A DNA stretch of 64,000 nt from Sphingomonas palmae. GTDB lineage: Bacteria > Pseudomonadota > Alphaproteobacteria > Sphingomonadales > Sphingomonadaceae. The translations under genes and the position numbers were made by a program. Shown here piece by piece: positions 1 through 8,956 of the stretch (position 1 is the stretch's first letter; each line of letters begins with the position of its first letter). The notes under the pieces were generated by a model that saw only the letters and a program-made list of their open reading frames with translations, was not told the DNA's origin and searched no databases. The stretch covers positions 434,001-498,000 of the forward strand of contig NZ_FNZZ01000002.1 in the NCBI RefSeq assembly GCF_900109565.1, read 5' to 3'.

Positions 1-263
1 TTGGGACCGCGTGGCCCGTCGACCGCGCTGCAGCAAATGGCGGCGGGCGTCAACCGCCGAGCGCACGGGTTGCTCCGCGCAGACCCGAGGCGCGCGCACG
101 CTCCGTCCGCCACGGATACCGCCCTGCCGCAGCGCGCAACATCGTTAACGCGGCGGCAGGAAAGTACCGCCTACGCCACTCGTTCGAGCGGAGTGTAGGT
201 AGCGTGCGTAGCGGAAGAATGATGGCCGAGATCCGGCACGCAGGTGCCGCCTGCGCCACGCCA
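1..263. other. Left-edge stretch with no confident gene
   Basis: Short reading frames exist on both strands, but their translations are rich in Arg, Ala and Pro without recognisable motifs, as expected from non-coding frames in high-GC DNA. A gene truncated by the window edge cannot be excluded. The right-hand part should hold the promoter of the extensin-like gene, but I see no clear promoter elements. Confidence 0.4.
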
Positions 264-923
264 ATGCGAAACTCAAAGTTTCGCAGACAGACGTTCGCGG
301 CCGTCTCGCTGCTGCTCGCGCTCGCCGCCTGCGGGCGTACCGAGCGCCCCGCGACCGCGCCGCGCATCACCGAGGCGCCGAGCGTGCGCGAGACGCAGCG
401 CTGCTTCGCCGACCTGCGCGCGATGGGCGTCGATTTTCAGCCGCTGCCCGACCGCCAGACCGGACCGGGCTGCGGACTGACCGGCACGGTCAAGCTGCTC
501 GACATCGGCGTGCCGACCGCGAACCTGGGCGCGGTCCGCTGCGGCGAGGCGCGCGCGTTCGCGGCCTGGGCGCGCAACGGCGTCGCGCCGGCGGCGTACC
601 AGATTCTTGGCTCCGAACTGTCGCGCATCGTCAGCATGGGCAGCTACGCCTGCCGCAACACCGTCGGCACGCGAGGTCCGGCGCGCCGGTCGGGGCACGC
701 GATCGCCAACGCGATTGACGTCGCGACCTTCGAGTTGAAGGACGGGCGCCGCGTCAGCATCCAGCACGACTGGAACTCGCCCGACGCCGACGTGCGCCGG
801 TTCCTGCAGACGATCCACACCAGCGCGTGTCGGCGCTTCGGGACCGTCTTGTCGCCCGACTACAATGCCGCGCATCACGATCACCTGCATTTGGAGGACG
901 ATCGCACCAGCTTCTGCCGCTAG
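264..923 (+). CDS. Extensin-like C-terminal domain lipoprotein
   Basis: A 219-residue exported protein of the bacterial extensin-like (Extensin_C) family, with a probable envelope role; its substrate is unknown. The chosen ATG gives a short basic n-region, a hydrophobic core and a lipobox (LAAC), so it is probably a lipoprotein. The body carries SGHAIANAIDV and a C-terminal HHDHLHLE stretch. These resemble the metal-ligand pattern of M15-like peptidases (inference), and several cysteines are present. ATGs at 219 and 222 have a better purine-rich upstream sequence but would add a hydrophilic leader before the signal peptide, so 264 is preferred with moderate certainty. The gene stands alone, 41 bp before the LOG-family gene. 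Confidence 0.8.
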   Translation: MRNSKFRRQTFAAVSLLLALAACGRTERPATAPRITEAPSVRETQRCFADLRAMGVDFQPLPDRQTGPGCGLTGTVKLLDIGVPTANLGAVRCGEARAFAAWARNGVAPAAYQILGSELSRIVSMGSYACRNTVGTRGPARRSGHAIANAIDVATFELKDGRRVSIQHDWNSPDADVRRFLQTIHTSACRRFGTVLSPDYNAAHHDHLHLEDDRTSFCR

Positions 924-964
924 CGCGTCTTGCAGCCGTCACGCGCGCGGCTTATCGCCTGCGA

Positions 965-1852
965 ATGACAGAAACCCGCGTACCAAGCCGCGTCTTCCCG
1001 CGCGCCAAGCAGGATGCCGACGCTGCCCGTCAGAGCATCTCCACTCCGCAGACCGAGAGCCCGGCGTACAAGCTGGCGTTCCAGGATATGGACTTCCTCG
1101 TGCGCGAGGATTTGCGCCCGGTCCGTTTTCAGCTCGAACTCCTGAAGACACAGCTGATCCTGGAGGAAGCACATATCGGCTCGACCTTCGTCTTCTACGG
1201 CTCGGCACGCATTCCCGAGCCTGCCAAGGCGCAGGCGCTGCTCGATCTCGCGACCGACGAGAACAGCCGCCGCATTGCCGAGAGCCTGGTCGCCAAGTCG
1301 AAATATTACGACATGGCGCGCGAGCTGGCGCAGCTGTGCTCCAACTTCCCGCGTGACGAGGCGGGCAAGCGCCACTTCGTCGTCTGCTCGGGCGGCGGTC
1401 CGTCGATCATGGAAGCCGCTAACCGCGGTGCGACCGACGTGCACGCCGAATCGATCGGATTGAACATCGTCCTGCCGCACGAACAGGCGCCCAACCCGTA
1501 CGTGACGCCGTCCTTGTCGACACAGTTCCACTATTTCGCGCTGCGCAAGATGCACTTCCTGCTCCACGCGCGCGCGCTGGCGGCCTTCCCGGGCGGGTTC
1601 GGCACGTTCGACGAACTGTTCGAGCTGCTGACGCTGATCCAGACCGGCAAGATCGAGCCGATGCCGGTGCTGCTGTTCGGACGCGAATTCTGGGAGCGGG
1701 TCGTCAATTTCGACGCGCTAGTCGAGGAGGGCGTGGTGTCCGAACGCGATCTGGGCATCTTCCGCTACGTCGAGAGCGCGGCCGAGGGCTGGGCAGTGGT
1801 GCAGGACTTCTACCGCGAGCGGCAGGAAAAGACGCCGCAGCCGCCGCGCTGA
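965..1852 (+). CDS. LOG family protein (TIGR00730-type nucleotide phosphoribohydrolase)
   Basis: A 295-residue cytoplasmic Rossmann-fold protein of the LOG family. Members hydrolyse nucleoside 5'-monophosphates, classically cytokinin ribotides, to base and ribose 5-phosphate. The signature PGGFGTFDELFE lies in the second half, and VVCSGGGPSIMEAANRGA forms the nucleotide-binding region. It is longer than the roughly 190-residue plant-type LOG because of an N-terminal extension of about 70 residues, which is seen in many proteobacterial homologues. The reading frame extends upstream to 827, but that part overlaps the extensin gene and looks non-coding, so the ATG at 965 was chosen. The bacterial substrate cannot be read from the sequence. 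Confidence 0.85.
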   Translation: MTETRVPSRVFPRAKQDADAARQSISTPQTESPAYKLAFQDMDFLVREDLRPVRFQLELLKTQLILEEAHIGSTFVFYGSARIPEPAKAQALLDLATDENSRRIAESLVAKSKYYDMARELAQLCSNFPRDEAGKRHFVVCSGGGPSIMEAANRGATDVHAESIGLNIVLPHEQAPNPYVTPSLSTQFHYFALRKMHFLLHARALAAFPGGFGTFDELFELLTLIQTGKIEPMPVLLFGREFWERVVNFDALVEEGVVSERDLGIFRYVESAAEGWAVVQDFYRERQEKTPQPPR

Positions 1853-1865
1853 CGCGCGCTCGCGT

Positions 1866-1897
1866 GACCTGCCGCTCGCTCGAAGCGGCGGCAGGTC
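1866..1897. terminator. Hairpin terminator between convergent genes
   Basis: A perfect 10-bp stem (GACCTGCCGC paired with GCGGCAGGTC) encloses a 12-nt loop and is followed by a short T-containing stretch. It starts 13 bp after the LOG stop and lies 16 bp before the end of the oppositely transcribed gene, so it may serve both directions. Confidence 0.65.
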
Positions 1898-1913
1898 GCT
1901 CGTTTGATCAATG

Positions 1914-2624
1914 CTAGCGAGCCGGGCGGACCTGATCGAACGTGGTTTGCGTCGATAGCGTGCCCGACTTGCCCATCAGCGATCCCGCGGTGCGGCTCGA
2001 TACCGACGCGGGCACGACCAAGCCACCCGCCAGCGCGGTGTAGCGCGCGTCGGCGGAGAGGCTCTGCACCGACGCGACCAGCATCATGCGGAACGGTTTG
2101 TTCGTGTTGAAGCGAACACGCTCCACGAAGGGGACCGCGGCGCGCGTGTTCACGATTGCCTCGGCCTGCGTGTCGGCGGAGGCATCGTGCGACCCGATCT
2201 TGAGCGTGCCGGCGGGCAATCGCGCGAAGCGGTAGGTCGTCACCCCGCCCGCGTCGGTGCGCGTGGCCGGCGCGCCGAACCATTTCGCATTCTCGGCATA
2301 GGACGGCACGTGGTCGCGCTTGATCTTGCGCCAGCCCGACAGATCCTTGTCGCTCGGTGCGTGACCGTCGACCGAGACGAGCGACCAGCGCGCTGCGCCT
2401 GCGCGGCGCGGGTCGAACTGCTCGACCAGCACCTTTCGTTCGGCACCGGTCCGTTCGACCACGGTCGTCTGGCGGAACGCGAAGCCGTCACCCAGCGTCG
2501 CGCGCATCGCGGCGAGCAGTTGCTGCTGCAACGCATCGGCCTGCGCTACCGGGACGATCGCCGCCGAGGCGATCCCCAGCAACAGCGCGCCGCCGACGAT
2601 CCGCGCGATCAACGGCCGGCGCAT
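1914..2624 (-). CDS. Secreted hypothetical protein
   Basis: A 236-residue protein with a clear Sec signal peptide (basic MRRPLIAR, then a hydrophobic core, cleavage near VAQA-DA). I do not recognise the family. The mature part is rich in beta-forming and polar residues, has no cysteine pair or obvious catalytic motif, and ends basic. It lies 11 bp downstream of the cytochrome c gene on the same strand, so the two are almost certainly co-transcribed. A periplasmic function linked to that cytochrome is a contextual guess only. Confidence 0.75.
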   Translation of the reverse strand: MRRPLIARIVGGALLLGIASAAIVPVAQADALQQQLLAAMRATLGDGFAFRQTTVVERTGAERKVLVEQFDPRRAGAARWSLVSVDGHAPSDKDLSGWRKIKRDHVPSYAENAKWFGAPATRTDAGGVTTYRFARLPAGTLKIGSHDASADTQAEAIVNTRAAVPFVERVRFNTNKPFRMMLVASVQSLSADARYTALAGGLVVPASVSSRTAGSLMGKSGTLSTQTTFDQVRPAR

Positions 2625-2635
2625 CGATCGGTGGC

Positions 2636-3340
2636 TCAGCGCTTGGCCGGCGGGGTGATGCCGAGGCCCGGCTCCTTTGCCGCGTTCGGATCAACCGAGG
2701 GCGCGCCCGATGCGGGCGTGCCGGTGTTGGCGATATCGGCGGTGCTGCCCTTCACCGCCTCGGTCACGTTGGCGACCGCGGCGTCGTTGCCACCGGCTTC
2801 CGCACCCGGCGGCGGGGCGGCGGGCAGCGGCAGGTTCGAGCCCTGCTGGTTCAGGTACGCGATGACGTTGGCGCGGTCCTCGGGGCTCGACAGGCCGGCG
2901 AAGGTCATCTTGGTGCCGTTGGCGAACTTGCGCGGGGACGTCAGCCACGCGTTCATGCGCTCGAAATCCCAATTGCCGCCGACCGACTTGAGCGCGTCGG
3001 AGAAGGCGAATCCGCCCTTGCCCTGCCCGATCGGCTCACCCAGCGTACCGTACAGATTGGGGCCGACGCCGTTCGCGCCGCCCTGGTTGATCGTGTGGCA
3101 GGCGGCGCACTTCTTGAACACCTCGGCGCCCTTCGCCGGGTCCGCGGTCGGGAGCAGCGACGCGATCGGCACCGCCTTCGCCTCACCGCCGCCACCGGCT
3201 TCCTCGACGCCCTCGATCGCGTAGCCCATCTTCTCGGGACGCTCACCGTGGAAGATCATGCCGCCCACGATCGAGAGCCCCAGCGCCGCACCGCAGCCCG
3301 CCAGCACCCAGCCCGCAATCGTGTTGTTCCGATCGTCCAT
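2636..3340 (-). CDS. Membrane-anchored class I cytochrome c (CycM-like)
   Basis: A 234-residue cytochrome c with an uncleaved N-terminal membrane segment (about residues 8-28), giving a periplasmic haem domain tethered to the inner membrane. The haem site CAACH follows AEVFKKCAACH, and a methionine in NGTKMTFAGL is the likely axial ligand. The arrangement matches the CycM/cytochrome c552 type that carries electrons from the bc1 complex to terminal oxidase in alphaproteobacteria. A Pro/Ala/Gly-rich tail of about 60 residues follows the haem domain and is probably disordered. It is the first gene of a leftward pair and is divergent from pheA. Confidence 0.88.
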   Translation of the reverse strand: MDDRNNTIAGWVLAGCGAALGLSIVGGMIFHGERPEKMGYAIEGVEEAGGGGEAKAVPIASLLPTADPAKGAEVFKKCAACHTINQGGANGVGPNLYGTLGEPIGQGKGGFAFSDALKSVGGNWDFERMNAWLTSPRKFANGTKMTFAGLSSPEDRANVIAYLNQQGSNLPLPAAPPPGAEAGGNDAAVANVTEAVKGSTADIANTGTPASGAPSVDPNAAKEPGLGITPPAKR

Positions 3341-3445
3341 GTCGTAGAACCGCCCCTAATTGTGGCCAACCCATAGAAAAGCACGGCCAGCACCGCAAGC
3401 GCACTTGAGCGCCCCGCCCCCGCGCCCTACCCGCGGGCGGCCACC

Positions 3446-4336
3446 ATGCAGAACTACGCCGCCCCCGCCCGCCCGATCGTCGACGCGATGATCGCCGCCG
3501 CCGCCGCCGATCCCGAGCGCGCGGTGTCGTTTCAGGGCGCGCCGGGCGCGAACAGCCATGTCGCGGTCGCCGAGGCTTTTCCCGAGGCGCTGCCGCTGCC
3601 GTGCTTCTCGTTCGAGGACGCGCTCGACGCGGTAAAGGACGGGCGCGCCGCCCACGCGCTGATTCCGATCGAGAACTCGCTCCACGGCCGCGTCGCCGAT
3701 ATCCACTTCCTGCTGCCCGAATCCGGGCTGGTCATCACGGGCGAGCACTTCCTGCCCATCCGCCACGCGTTGATGGGGGTCGGCACGCGCGACGACGTGG
3801 CGGAGGCGATGAGCCATCCGCAGGCGCTGGGTCAATGCCGCCACTGGTTGCGCGCGCACGGCATCCAGCCGGTCAACTATCCCGACACGGCGGGCGCTGC
3901 CGCGATCGTCGCCGAATTGGCCGATCCGCGCGTCGCCGCGCTCGCGCCGCCGGGTGCCGCCGCGCTGTATGGCCTGAACCTGCTCGGTGTCGACATCGCC
4001 GACGCGGAGCACAACATGACGCGTTTCGTGGCGCTGGCGCGTGGCAGCCGTCCGGCGGTCGGCGCGGACGAGTGGATGACGACCTTCATCTTCGAGGTGA
4101 AGAACGTGCCCGCCGCGCTGTACAAGGCGATGGGTGGGTTCGCGACCAACAACGTCAACATGACCAAGCTGGAAAGTTACCAGCGCGGCGGCAGTTTCGC
4201 CGCGACCGAGTTCTTCTGCGACGTGGAAGGCAAGCCGGGCGAGCCGGGGTTCGACCGCGCAATGGAGGAACTGGGTTTTCATTCGAAGTGGGTGCGCGTG
4301 CTCGGTACCTATCCGCAGGCGCGCCGCCGCGGCTGA
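3446..4336 (+). CDS. pheA: Prephenate dehydratase
   Basis: A 296-residue monofunctional enzyme converting prephenate to phenylpyruvate in phenylalanine biosynthesis. The catalytic PDT domain spans roughly residues 25-205, with VSFQGAPGANSH, the ENSLHGRV motif and the YPDTAGAA stretch carrying the conserved Thr; NMTRF closes the domain. A C-terminal ACT domain (about 215-290) provides feedback control by phenylalanine. Its binding motif is NVNMTKLESYQ, where the usual ESRP is replaced by ESYQ, a variant seen in alphaproteobacterial PheA. There is no chorismate mutase domain. It is divergent from the cytochrome gene and 70 bp upstream of the S9 peptidase. Confidence 0.92.
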   Translation: MQNYAAPARPIVDAMIAAAAADPERAVSFQGAPGANSHVAVAEAFPEALPLPCFSFEDALDAVKDGRAAHALIPIENSLHGRVADIHFLLPESGLVITGEHFLPIRHALMGVGTRDDVAEAMSHPQALGQCRHWLRAHGIQPVNYPDTAGAAAIVAELADPRVAALAPPGAAALYGLNLLGVDIADAEHNMTRFVALARGSRPAVGADEWMTTFIFEVKNVPAALYKAMGGFATNNVNMTKLESYQRGGSFAATEFFCDVEGKPGEPGFDRAMEELGFHSKWVRVLGTYPQARRRG

Positions 4337-4406
4337 CCCGCTTCTCCTACTTGCGCTGACCCGCGGCGCTCGTATCGTGCGCGACGATACGAAGAGGGGT
4401 GGGATC

Positions 4407-6554
4407 ATGAAGAAGCAGCTGCTCGCCGGGAGGATGCTGGCGCTGGGAACCGGGCTGGCGTTCGGAACCGGGCTGGCGCTGCCGTCCGGTGCCTCCGCCC
4501 AGACGGCGCAACCGCCCCGCGCCGAGAAGCGACCGTATCAGGTCACCTCCGCCAACGGGAACCGCGAAGACGATTATTACTGGCTGCGCGACGACAAGCG
4601 GCAGAACGCCGACATGCTGGCGTATCTACGCGCCGAGAACGCCTATGCCGACGCGCAGCTCGCGCCGCTGAAACCGCTGGAGGCGAAACTCTACGCCGAG
4701 ACGGTCGCGCACATCAAACAGGACGACGACAGCGTTCCGTACCGGGAGAACGGATATTGGTACCAGACGACCTGGGCGACGGGTGCCGATTACCCGCAGG
4801 TGATCCGTCGCAAGGGCATTGTCACCGCTGCGCCGGTCGTTTTGTTCGATCAGCCAGCGATGGCGAAGGGGCACAATTTCTTCCAGATCGGCGGCTGGCA
4901 GGTCAGCCCCGACAATGCCCGCGTCGCTTGGGCCGAGGACACGGTCGGCCGCCGCCAGTATGTGCTCAAGGTGAAGGATATCGCGACCGGGCAATTGCTC
5001 AGCGACCGCGTCGCCAACGTCGAGGGCGGCCTGGTCTGGTCGGCCGACGGCCGCACGATCTTCTACGTCGAGAAGGACCCGGTCACGCTGCTGTCGAAGC
5101 GGGTCAAGGCGCACGTGCTCGGAACGCCGGCCAGCGCCGACCGGCTGGTGTACGAGGAGGGGGACGACAGCTTCTACATGGGTGTCGGCCAGACGAGCGA
5201 CCGCCGCTATATCTGCATCCACCTGCAGAGCACCGTCAGCGACGAGCAGCGCTGCGCCCCCGCCGCCAACCCCGCCGCGTTCACCGTCGTCGCGCCGCGC
5301 GCGCGCGAGTTCCGCTACAACGCCGACCATATCGGCAACCGCTGGATCATCCGCACCAACGCAGGCGGTGCCAAGAACTACAAGCTCGCAACCGTCGCCG
5401 ACGTCGATGCGGCGAAGGGCACATCGGCGTGGCGCGACGTGGTGCCGGCGAGCGCGACGACGTTCATCGAGGACTTCAAGCCGTTCGCCGGCTTCGTCGC
5501 GATCGAGCAGCGCGCGGGCGGGAACAAGGGCGTCCGCCTGCTGACCGACGCGGGCAAGTCGATCCCGGTTGCCGCCGACGAGCCCGCCTACGCGATGGGG
5601 CTGTCGGTCAACGAGGAGGTCGACACGCCGTGGGTGCGCTACAGCTACACCTCGCTCGTGACGCCCACGACCACCTACGAGATCAACGCCAAGACCGGCG
5701 AGCGCCGCACGCTCAAGGTGCAGCCGGTGCCGGGTTACGACAAGGCGAACTACGTCACCGAGCGTGTCTGGGCGACCGCGCGCGACGGTGTGCGCGTGCC
5801 CGTCTCGCTGATGTACCGCCGCGGCACCAAGCGCGACGGCACCGCGCCGTTGTTCCAATATGCTTACGGCAGCTACGGCATCTCGAGCGATCCGGGGTTC
5901 AGCGCGGGAAATCTGGCGCTGGTCGATCGCGGCGTCGTCTACGCAGTGGCGCACATCCGCGGCGGGCAGGAGATGGGGCGCGACTGGTACGACCAGGGGC
6001 ATCTGCTCAACAAGAAGAACAGCTTCAACGATTTCGTCGACGTGACGCGCTACCTCGTCGCCAACAAATATGCCGCGCCCGGCCGCGTCGCGGCGATGGG
6101 CGGCAGCGCGGGCGGGCTGCTGATGGGCGGCGTCGCCAATCTGGCGCCCAAGGACTACGCCGTGCTGGTCGCACAGGTGCCGTTCGTCGATGTCGTGACG
6201 ACGATGCTCGACGCGTCGATCCCGCTGACCACCAACGAGTATGACGAGTGGGGCAACCCGGCCGACAAGCGCTACTACGACTACATGCTCAGCTACTCGC
6301 CCTACGACAACGTCGCGAGGAAGGCGTATCCGGCGATGTACGTCTCGACCGGGCTGTGGGACAGCCAGGTTCAATATTACGAGCCGACCAAGTGGGTCGC
6401 CCGCCTGCGCGAGATGAAGACCGACAAGAACCCGCTGATCTACCGCGTCAATATGGAGGCGGGCCACGGCGGCAAGTCGGGCCGGTTCGAACGCTACCGC
6501 CAGGCAGCCGAGTGGCAGGCGTTCGTGCTGCAGCAGTTGAAAGTCGCGCCGTGA
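4407..6554 (+). CDS. Oligopeptidase B-type S9 serine peptidase, exported
   Basis: A 715-residue prolyl oligopeptidase-family enzyme expected to cleave short peptides, probably after basic residues. The N-terminal beta-propeller precedes an alpha/beta hydrolase domain. Catalytic residues are Ser567 in GGSAGG, Asp652 in LWDSQ and His687 in AGHGG. The spacings of 85 and 35 residues match those I recall for oligopeptidase B rather than prolyl oligopeptidase. Unlike cytoplasmic PtrB it carries a signal peptide ending near ASAQ, so it is probably periplasmic. The ATG at 4407 is preceded by a purine-rich AGAGGGGTGGG, whereas the GTG at 4377 would bury the signal peptide. Confidence 0.88.
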   Translation: MKKQLLAGRMLALGTGLAFGTGLALPSGASAQTAQPPRAEKRPYQVTSANGNREDDYYWLRDDKRQNADMLAYLRAENAYADAQLAPLKPLEAKLYAETVAHIKQDDDSVPYRENGYWYQTTWATGADYPQVIRRKGIVTAAPVVLFDQPAMAKGHNFFQIGGWQVSPDNARVAWAEDTVGRRQYVLKVKDIATGQLLSDRVANVEGGLVWSADGRTIFYVEKDPVTLLSKRVKAHVLGTPASADRLVYEEGDDSFYMGVGQTSDRRYICIHLQSTVSDEQRCAPAANPAAFTVVAPRAREFRYNADHIGNRWIIRTNAGGAKNYKLATVADVDAAKGTSAWRDVVPASATTFIEDFKPFAGFVAIEQRAGGNKGVRLLTDAGKSIPVAADEPAYAMGLSVNEEVDTPWVRYSYTSLVTPTTTYEINAKTGERRTLKVQPVPGYDKANYVTERVWATARDGVRVPVSLMYRRGTKRDGTAPLFQYAYGSYGISSDPGFSAGNLALVDRGVVYAVAHIRGGQEMGRDWYDQGHLLNKKNSFNDFVDVTRYLVANKYAAPGRVAAMGGSAGGLLMGGVANLAPKDYAVLVAQVPFVDVVTTMLDASIPLTTNEYDEWGNPADKRYYDYMLSYSPYDNVARKAYPAMYVSTGLWDSQVQYYEPTKWVARLREMKTDKNPLIYRVNMEAGHGGKSGRFERYRQAAEWQAFVLQQLKVAP

Positions 6555-6653
6555 TAAGACAGCAACCGACCGGCTATCGTCCAGTCTGAAGCGAACCGAT
6601 TACCCCACCGGCCCGGCTACAGCGAAGTCGCGGGTCATCGGCGATTGCGCATT

Positions 6654-7151
6654 CTAGTTCGTGACGTTCACCGTGATCGTGTCCGACCCGAGTTGGGCGT
6701 ATCGCACCGGTTCTTCGGGAGTGGTGAAGAGAAAGATACGGGCTCTTACCCGGTAGCGGCCGGGTCCGGGAAAGATGCTGCGCGCGTCCTCGTTCGTCGC
6801 GACGTGATAGGGCTTGGCCGCCGTCAACGCGACCAACTCTCCTGTGGCTAGCGGGGGCGGCGGTGGCGAGCCGACCATCGGCGCGGCAGGGGCAACAGGC
6901 GTTCCATTCTGCGACGTCACCTCGAACGCGATGCCGCGCGTGGGTTGCAGGAACGGCGAGATCGAGCATGAATTTGTTATTGCGGTGAGGTCGAGTGCGA
7001 TCGGCGCTTTTCCACGCATGGTAGCGGTGCCGGCGTGTATGCGCACCTTCACGGGCGGTTCTTTGCCCGACCATGCCGCCTGAGCGGGTGGGCTCCAGGC
7101 TGCCGTCGCCTGAGCGGCGAGAAGAAAAGCGACCAGCATGTCGATCCTCAT
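6654..7151 (-). CDS. Small secreted hypothetical protein
   Basis: A 165-residue protein with an N-terminal signal peptide (cleavage probable near AQA-AW). I do not recognise the family. The mature region has a Pro-rich linker (PPPPPL) and a C-terminal half (GPGRYRVRARIFLFTT, then SDTITVNVTN) that looks like an immunoglobulin-like beta-sandwich. It starts 12 bp after the phzF stop and is probably the last gene of the leftward pdxH-CDF-phzF operon. Function is unknown. Confidence 0.65.
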   Translation of the reverse strand: MRIDMLVAFLLAAQATAAWSPPAQAAWSGKEPPVKVRIHAGTATMRGKAPIALDLTAITNSCSISPFLQPTRGIAFEVTSQNGTPVAPAAPMVGSPPPPPLATGELVALTAAKPYHVATNEDARSIFPGPGRYRVRARIFLFTTPEEPVRYAQLGSDTITVNVTN

Positions 7152-7163
7152 TGTTGGCCGCCC

Positions 7164-7967
7164 TCACGGCAGCAGGAACGTGCCCTCGATCACCGTCACG
7201 CATGCGCCGCCGAGCACCACGCGGTCGCCGTCCAACCGGCATGAGAGCCGCCCGCCGCGCGCCGATGCCTGATAGGCGCTCATCCGGTCGCGTCCGAGCC
7301 GCTGGGCCCAGTAGGGCACCATGACCGCGTGAGCGGAGCCGGTCACCGGGTCCTCGTCAATGTCGAACGCGGGGACGAAGACGCGGCTGACGATGTCGGT
7401 CGTCTCGCCGGGCGCGGCGACGATGATGACGAAGGGGCCGAGCGGGGCGAGCGCGCGCATGTCGGGCGCGCAGTTGCGCACCTGCGCTTCGTTCTCGACG
7501 ACGACCAGCGCGTAGCCCTTGTCGTGCCACAGCGTCTCCTGCACCGCGCCTTGCGGTAGCTCGAGCCCGGCGACGATCTCGGGCAGCGGCTTCGCCTGCG
7601 GCACCCAGGCGGGCAGCGCCATCGCGTAGCGGTGCGCGTCGCGCGCGACCTCGAGCACGCCGGCCTGGCGCGTGCGAAAGCGCACCGACGCGCGGTCGGT
7701 ATCGGACGACAGCACGACATGCCCGCTCGCCAGCGTCGCGTGGCCGCACAAAGCGACCTCCGCGCCCGGCGTGAACCAGCGCAGCTCGTAATCCGCCTCA
7801 CCGCTCGCGTCGGGCACGAGGAAGGCGGTTTCCGACAGGTTGTTCTCGACTGCGATGCTGAGCAGCGTGTTGTCGTCCAGCCACTTGGGTAACGGCATCA
7901 CCGCAGCCGGATTACCCTTGAACGCTTCCTCGGCGAAGGCGTCGACCTGGGTGAAGGGAATGCGCAT
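7164..7967 (-). CDS. PhzF family isomerase/epimerase
   Basis: A 267-residue member of the PhzF family, which has the two-domain diaminopimelate-epimerase fold and includes the phenazine-pathway isomerase plus many enzymes of unknown substrate. The start sequence FTQVDAFAEEAFKGNPAAV is typical. The catalytic Glu lies in NNLSETAFL, and the conserved DPVTGSAH occurs near the C-terminus. No other phenazine gene is nearby, so a phenazine role is unlikely and the substrate is unknown. The frame runs upstream to 8315 into the CDF gene, but the ATG at 7967 matches the family N-terminus. It is third in the pdxH-led operon. Confidence 0.88.
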   Translation of the reverse strand: MRIPFTQVDAFAEEAFKGNPAAVMPLPKWLDDNTLLSIAVENNLSETAFLVPDASGEADYELRWFTPGAEVALCGHATLASGHVVLSSDTDRASVRFRTRQAGVLEVARDAHRYAMALPAWVPQAKPLPEIVAGLELPQGAVQETLWHDKGYALVVVENEAQVRNCAPDMRALAPLGPFVIIVAAPGETTDIVSRVFVPAFDIDEDPVTGSAHAVMVPYWAQRLGRDRMSAYQASARGGRLSCRLDGDRVVLGGACVTVIEGTFLLP

Positions 7968-8008
7968 GAACCTGTCCTCGCGAGCAGTCGGTGAGTGGCG
8001 CAGCGAGG

Positions 8009-8956
8009 TTACAGCCGCTTGCCGAACCAGTGCGGTGTCGCCTCGGCCTCGACCAGCGGATTGTCGGTGTCCTCGTGCCCCTCGGGATCGAGGTGGATCA
8101 GCGTCTCGACCTTGGGGAAGCTGCGGCGCAGCGCGATTTCGACCGATTCGACGATGTCGTGCGCCTCGCGCACGGTCAGGTCGGCGTCGACCTCCATGTG
8201 GAATTGCGCGAAGTCGTGGCTGCCGGCGCGGCGGGTACGGAAATCGTGGATGCCGCGGATGCCGGGCTGGCGCGCGGCGACCTCCATGAAGGCGTCGCGC
8301 TGGTCCTCCGACCATTCCTTGTCCATCAGCATGTCGATCGCCTGGCTCGATGCCTGGAACGCGCCCCAGGCGAGCCAGGCGGCGATCGCGATGCCGAACA
8401 CCGGGTCGGCACCCTTCACGCCCAGATACTGGTCAATCACCAGTGCCGCGATCACCGCGACGTTCAGGAGCACGTCCGACTGGTAGTGGACGTTGTCGGC
8501 CAGGATCGCGACCGATCCGGTCTTGCGGATCACGCTGCGCTGGTAGCCGAGCAGCACCAGCGTCGCGGCGATCGCCAGCACCGACACGCCGATGCCGAGC
8601 CCCGCGTCCTCATTGACCTGCGGCGCGGAGAAACGCTCCACCGCGCGCCACGCGATGCCGATCGCGGAGGCGGTAATGAGCACGACCTGGAACAGCGCGG
8701 CGAGCGCCTCCGCCTTGCCGTGGCCGAAGCGGTGATCGTGGTCGGCGGGCTCGGCAGCGAGCTTCACGCCGTAGAGCGTGACGAGGCTGGCGAGCAGGTC
8801 GAGCCCGGTGTCGGCGAGCGAGCCGAGCATCGCGACCGAGCCGGTGTGCCAAGCGGCATAGCCCTTTATCACCAGCAGACTGGTCGCCATCGCGACGCTC
8901 GCCAGTGCGGCGCGCATCGCAATCGGGATCACCCGGCGGCGTTCATTCTCGGTCAT
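8009..8956 (-). CDS. Cation diffusion facilitator (FieF-like metal efflux)
   Basis: A 315-residue inner-membrane transporter of the CDF family that expels divalent metals (Zn2+, Fe2+ or similar) by proton antiport. Metal-site motifs are visible in the membrane segments ([11 protein letters not shown] and [15 protein letters not shown]), together with the family hallmark [15 protein letters not shown]-terminal cytoplasmic domain (about residues 210-300) holds FAQFHMEVD and the [10 protein letters not shown] stretch, a regulatory metal-binding fold. The start codon overlaps the pdxH stop as ATGA (8953-8956), indicating translational coupling. Metal specificity cannot be assigned from sequence alone. 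Confidence 0.9.
   Translation of the reverse strand: MTENERRRVIPIAMRAALASVAMATSLLVIKGYAAWHTGSVAMLGSLADTGLDLLASLVTLYGVKLAAEPADHDHRFGHGKAEALAALFQVVLITASAIGIAWRAVERFSAPQVNEDAGLGIGVSVLAIAATLVLLGYQRSVIRKTGSVAILADNVHYQSDVLLNVAVIAALVIDQYLGVKGADPVFGIAIAAWLAWGAFQASSQAIDMLMDKEWSEDQRDAFMEVAARQPGIRGIHDFRTRRAGSHDFAQFHMEVDADLTVREAHDIVESVEIALRRSFPKVETLIHLDPEGHEDTDNPLVEAEATPHWFGKRL

Noticed and set aside
2187..3376. Two long plus-strand frames opposite the cytochrome c and hypothetical genes.
   Set aside because: Arg-rich translations without motifs; the minus strand carries a clear haem site and signal peptide.
4626..6467. A 613-codon minus-strand reading frame opposite the oligopeptidase gene.
   Set aside because: Its translation is Arg/His/Val-rich without motifs and mirrors codon bias of the + gene. 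It is an antisense shadow in GC-rich DNA.
7164..7967. PhzF as evidence for phenazine biosynthesis.
   Set aside because: No phzA-E or phzG genes nearby; PhzF-family proteins are widespread with unknown substrates.
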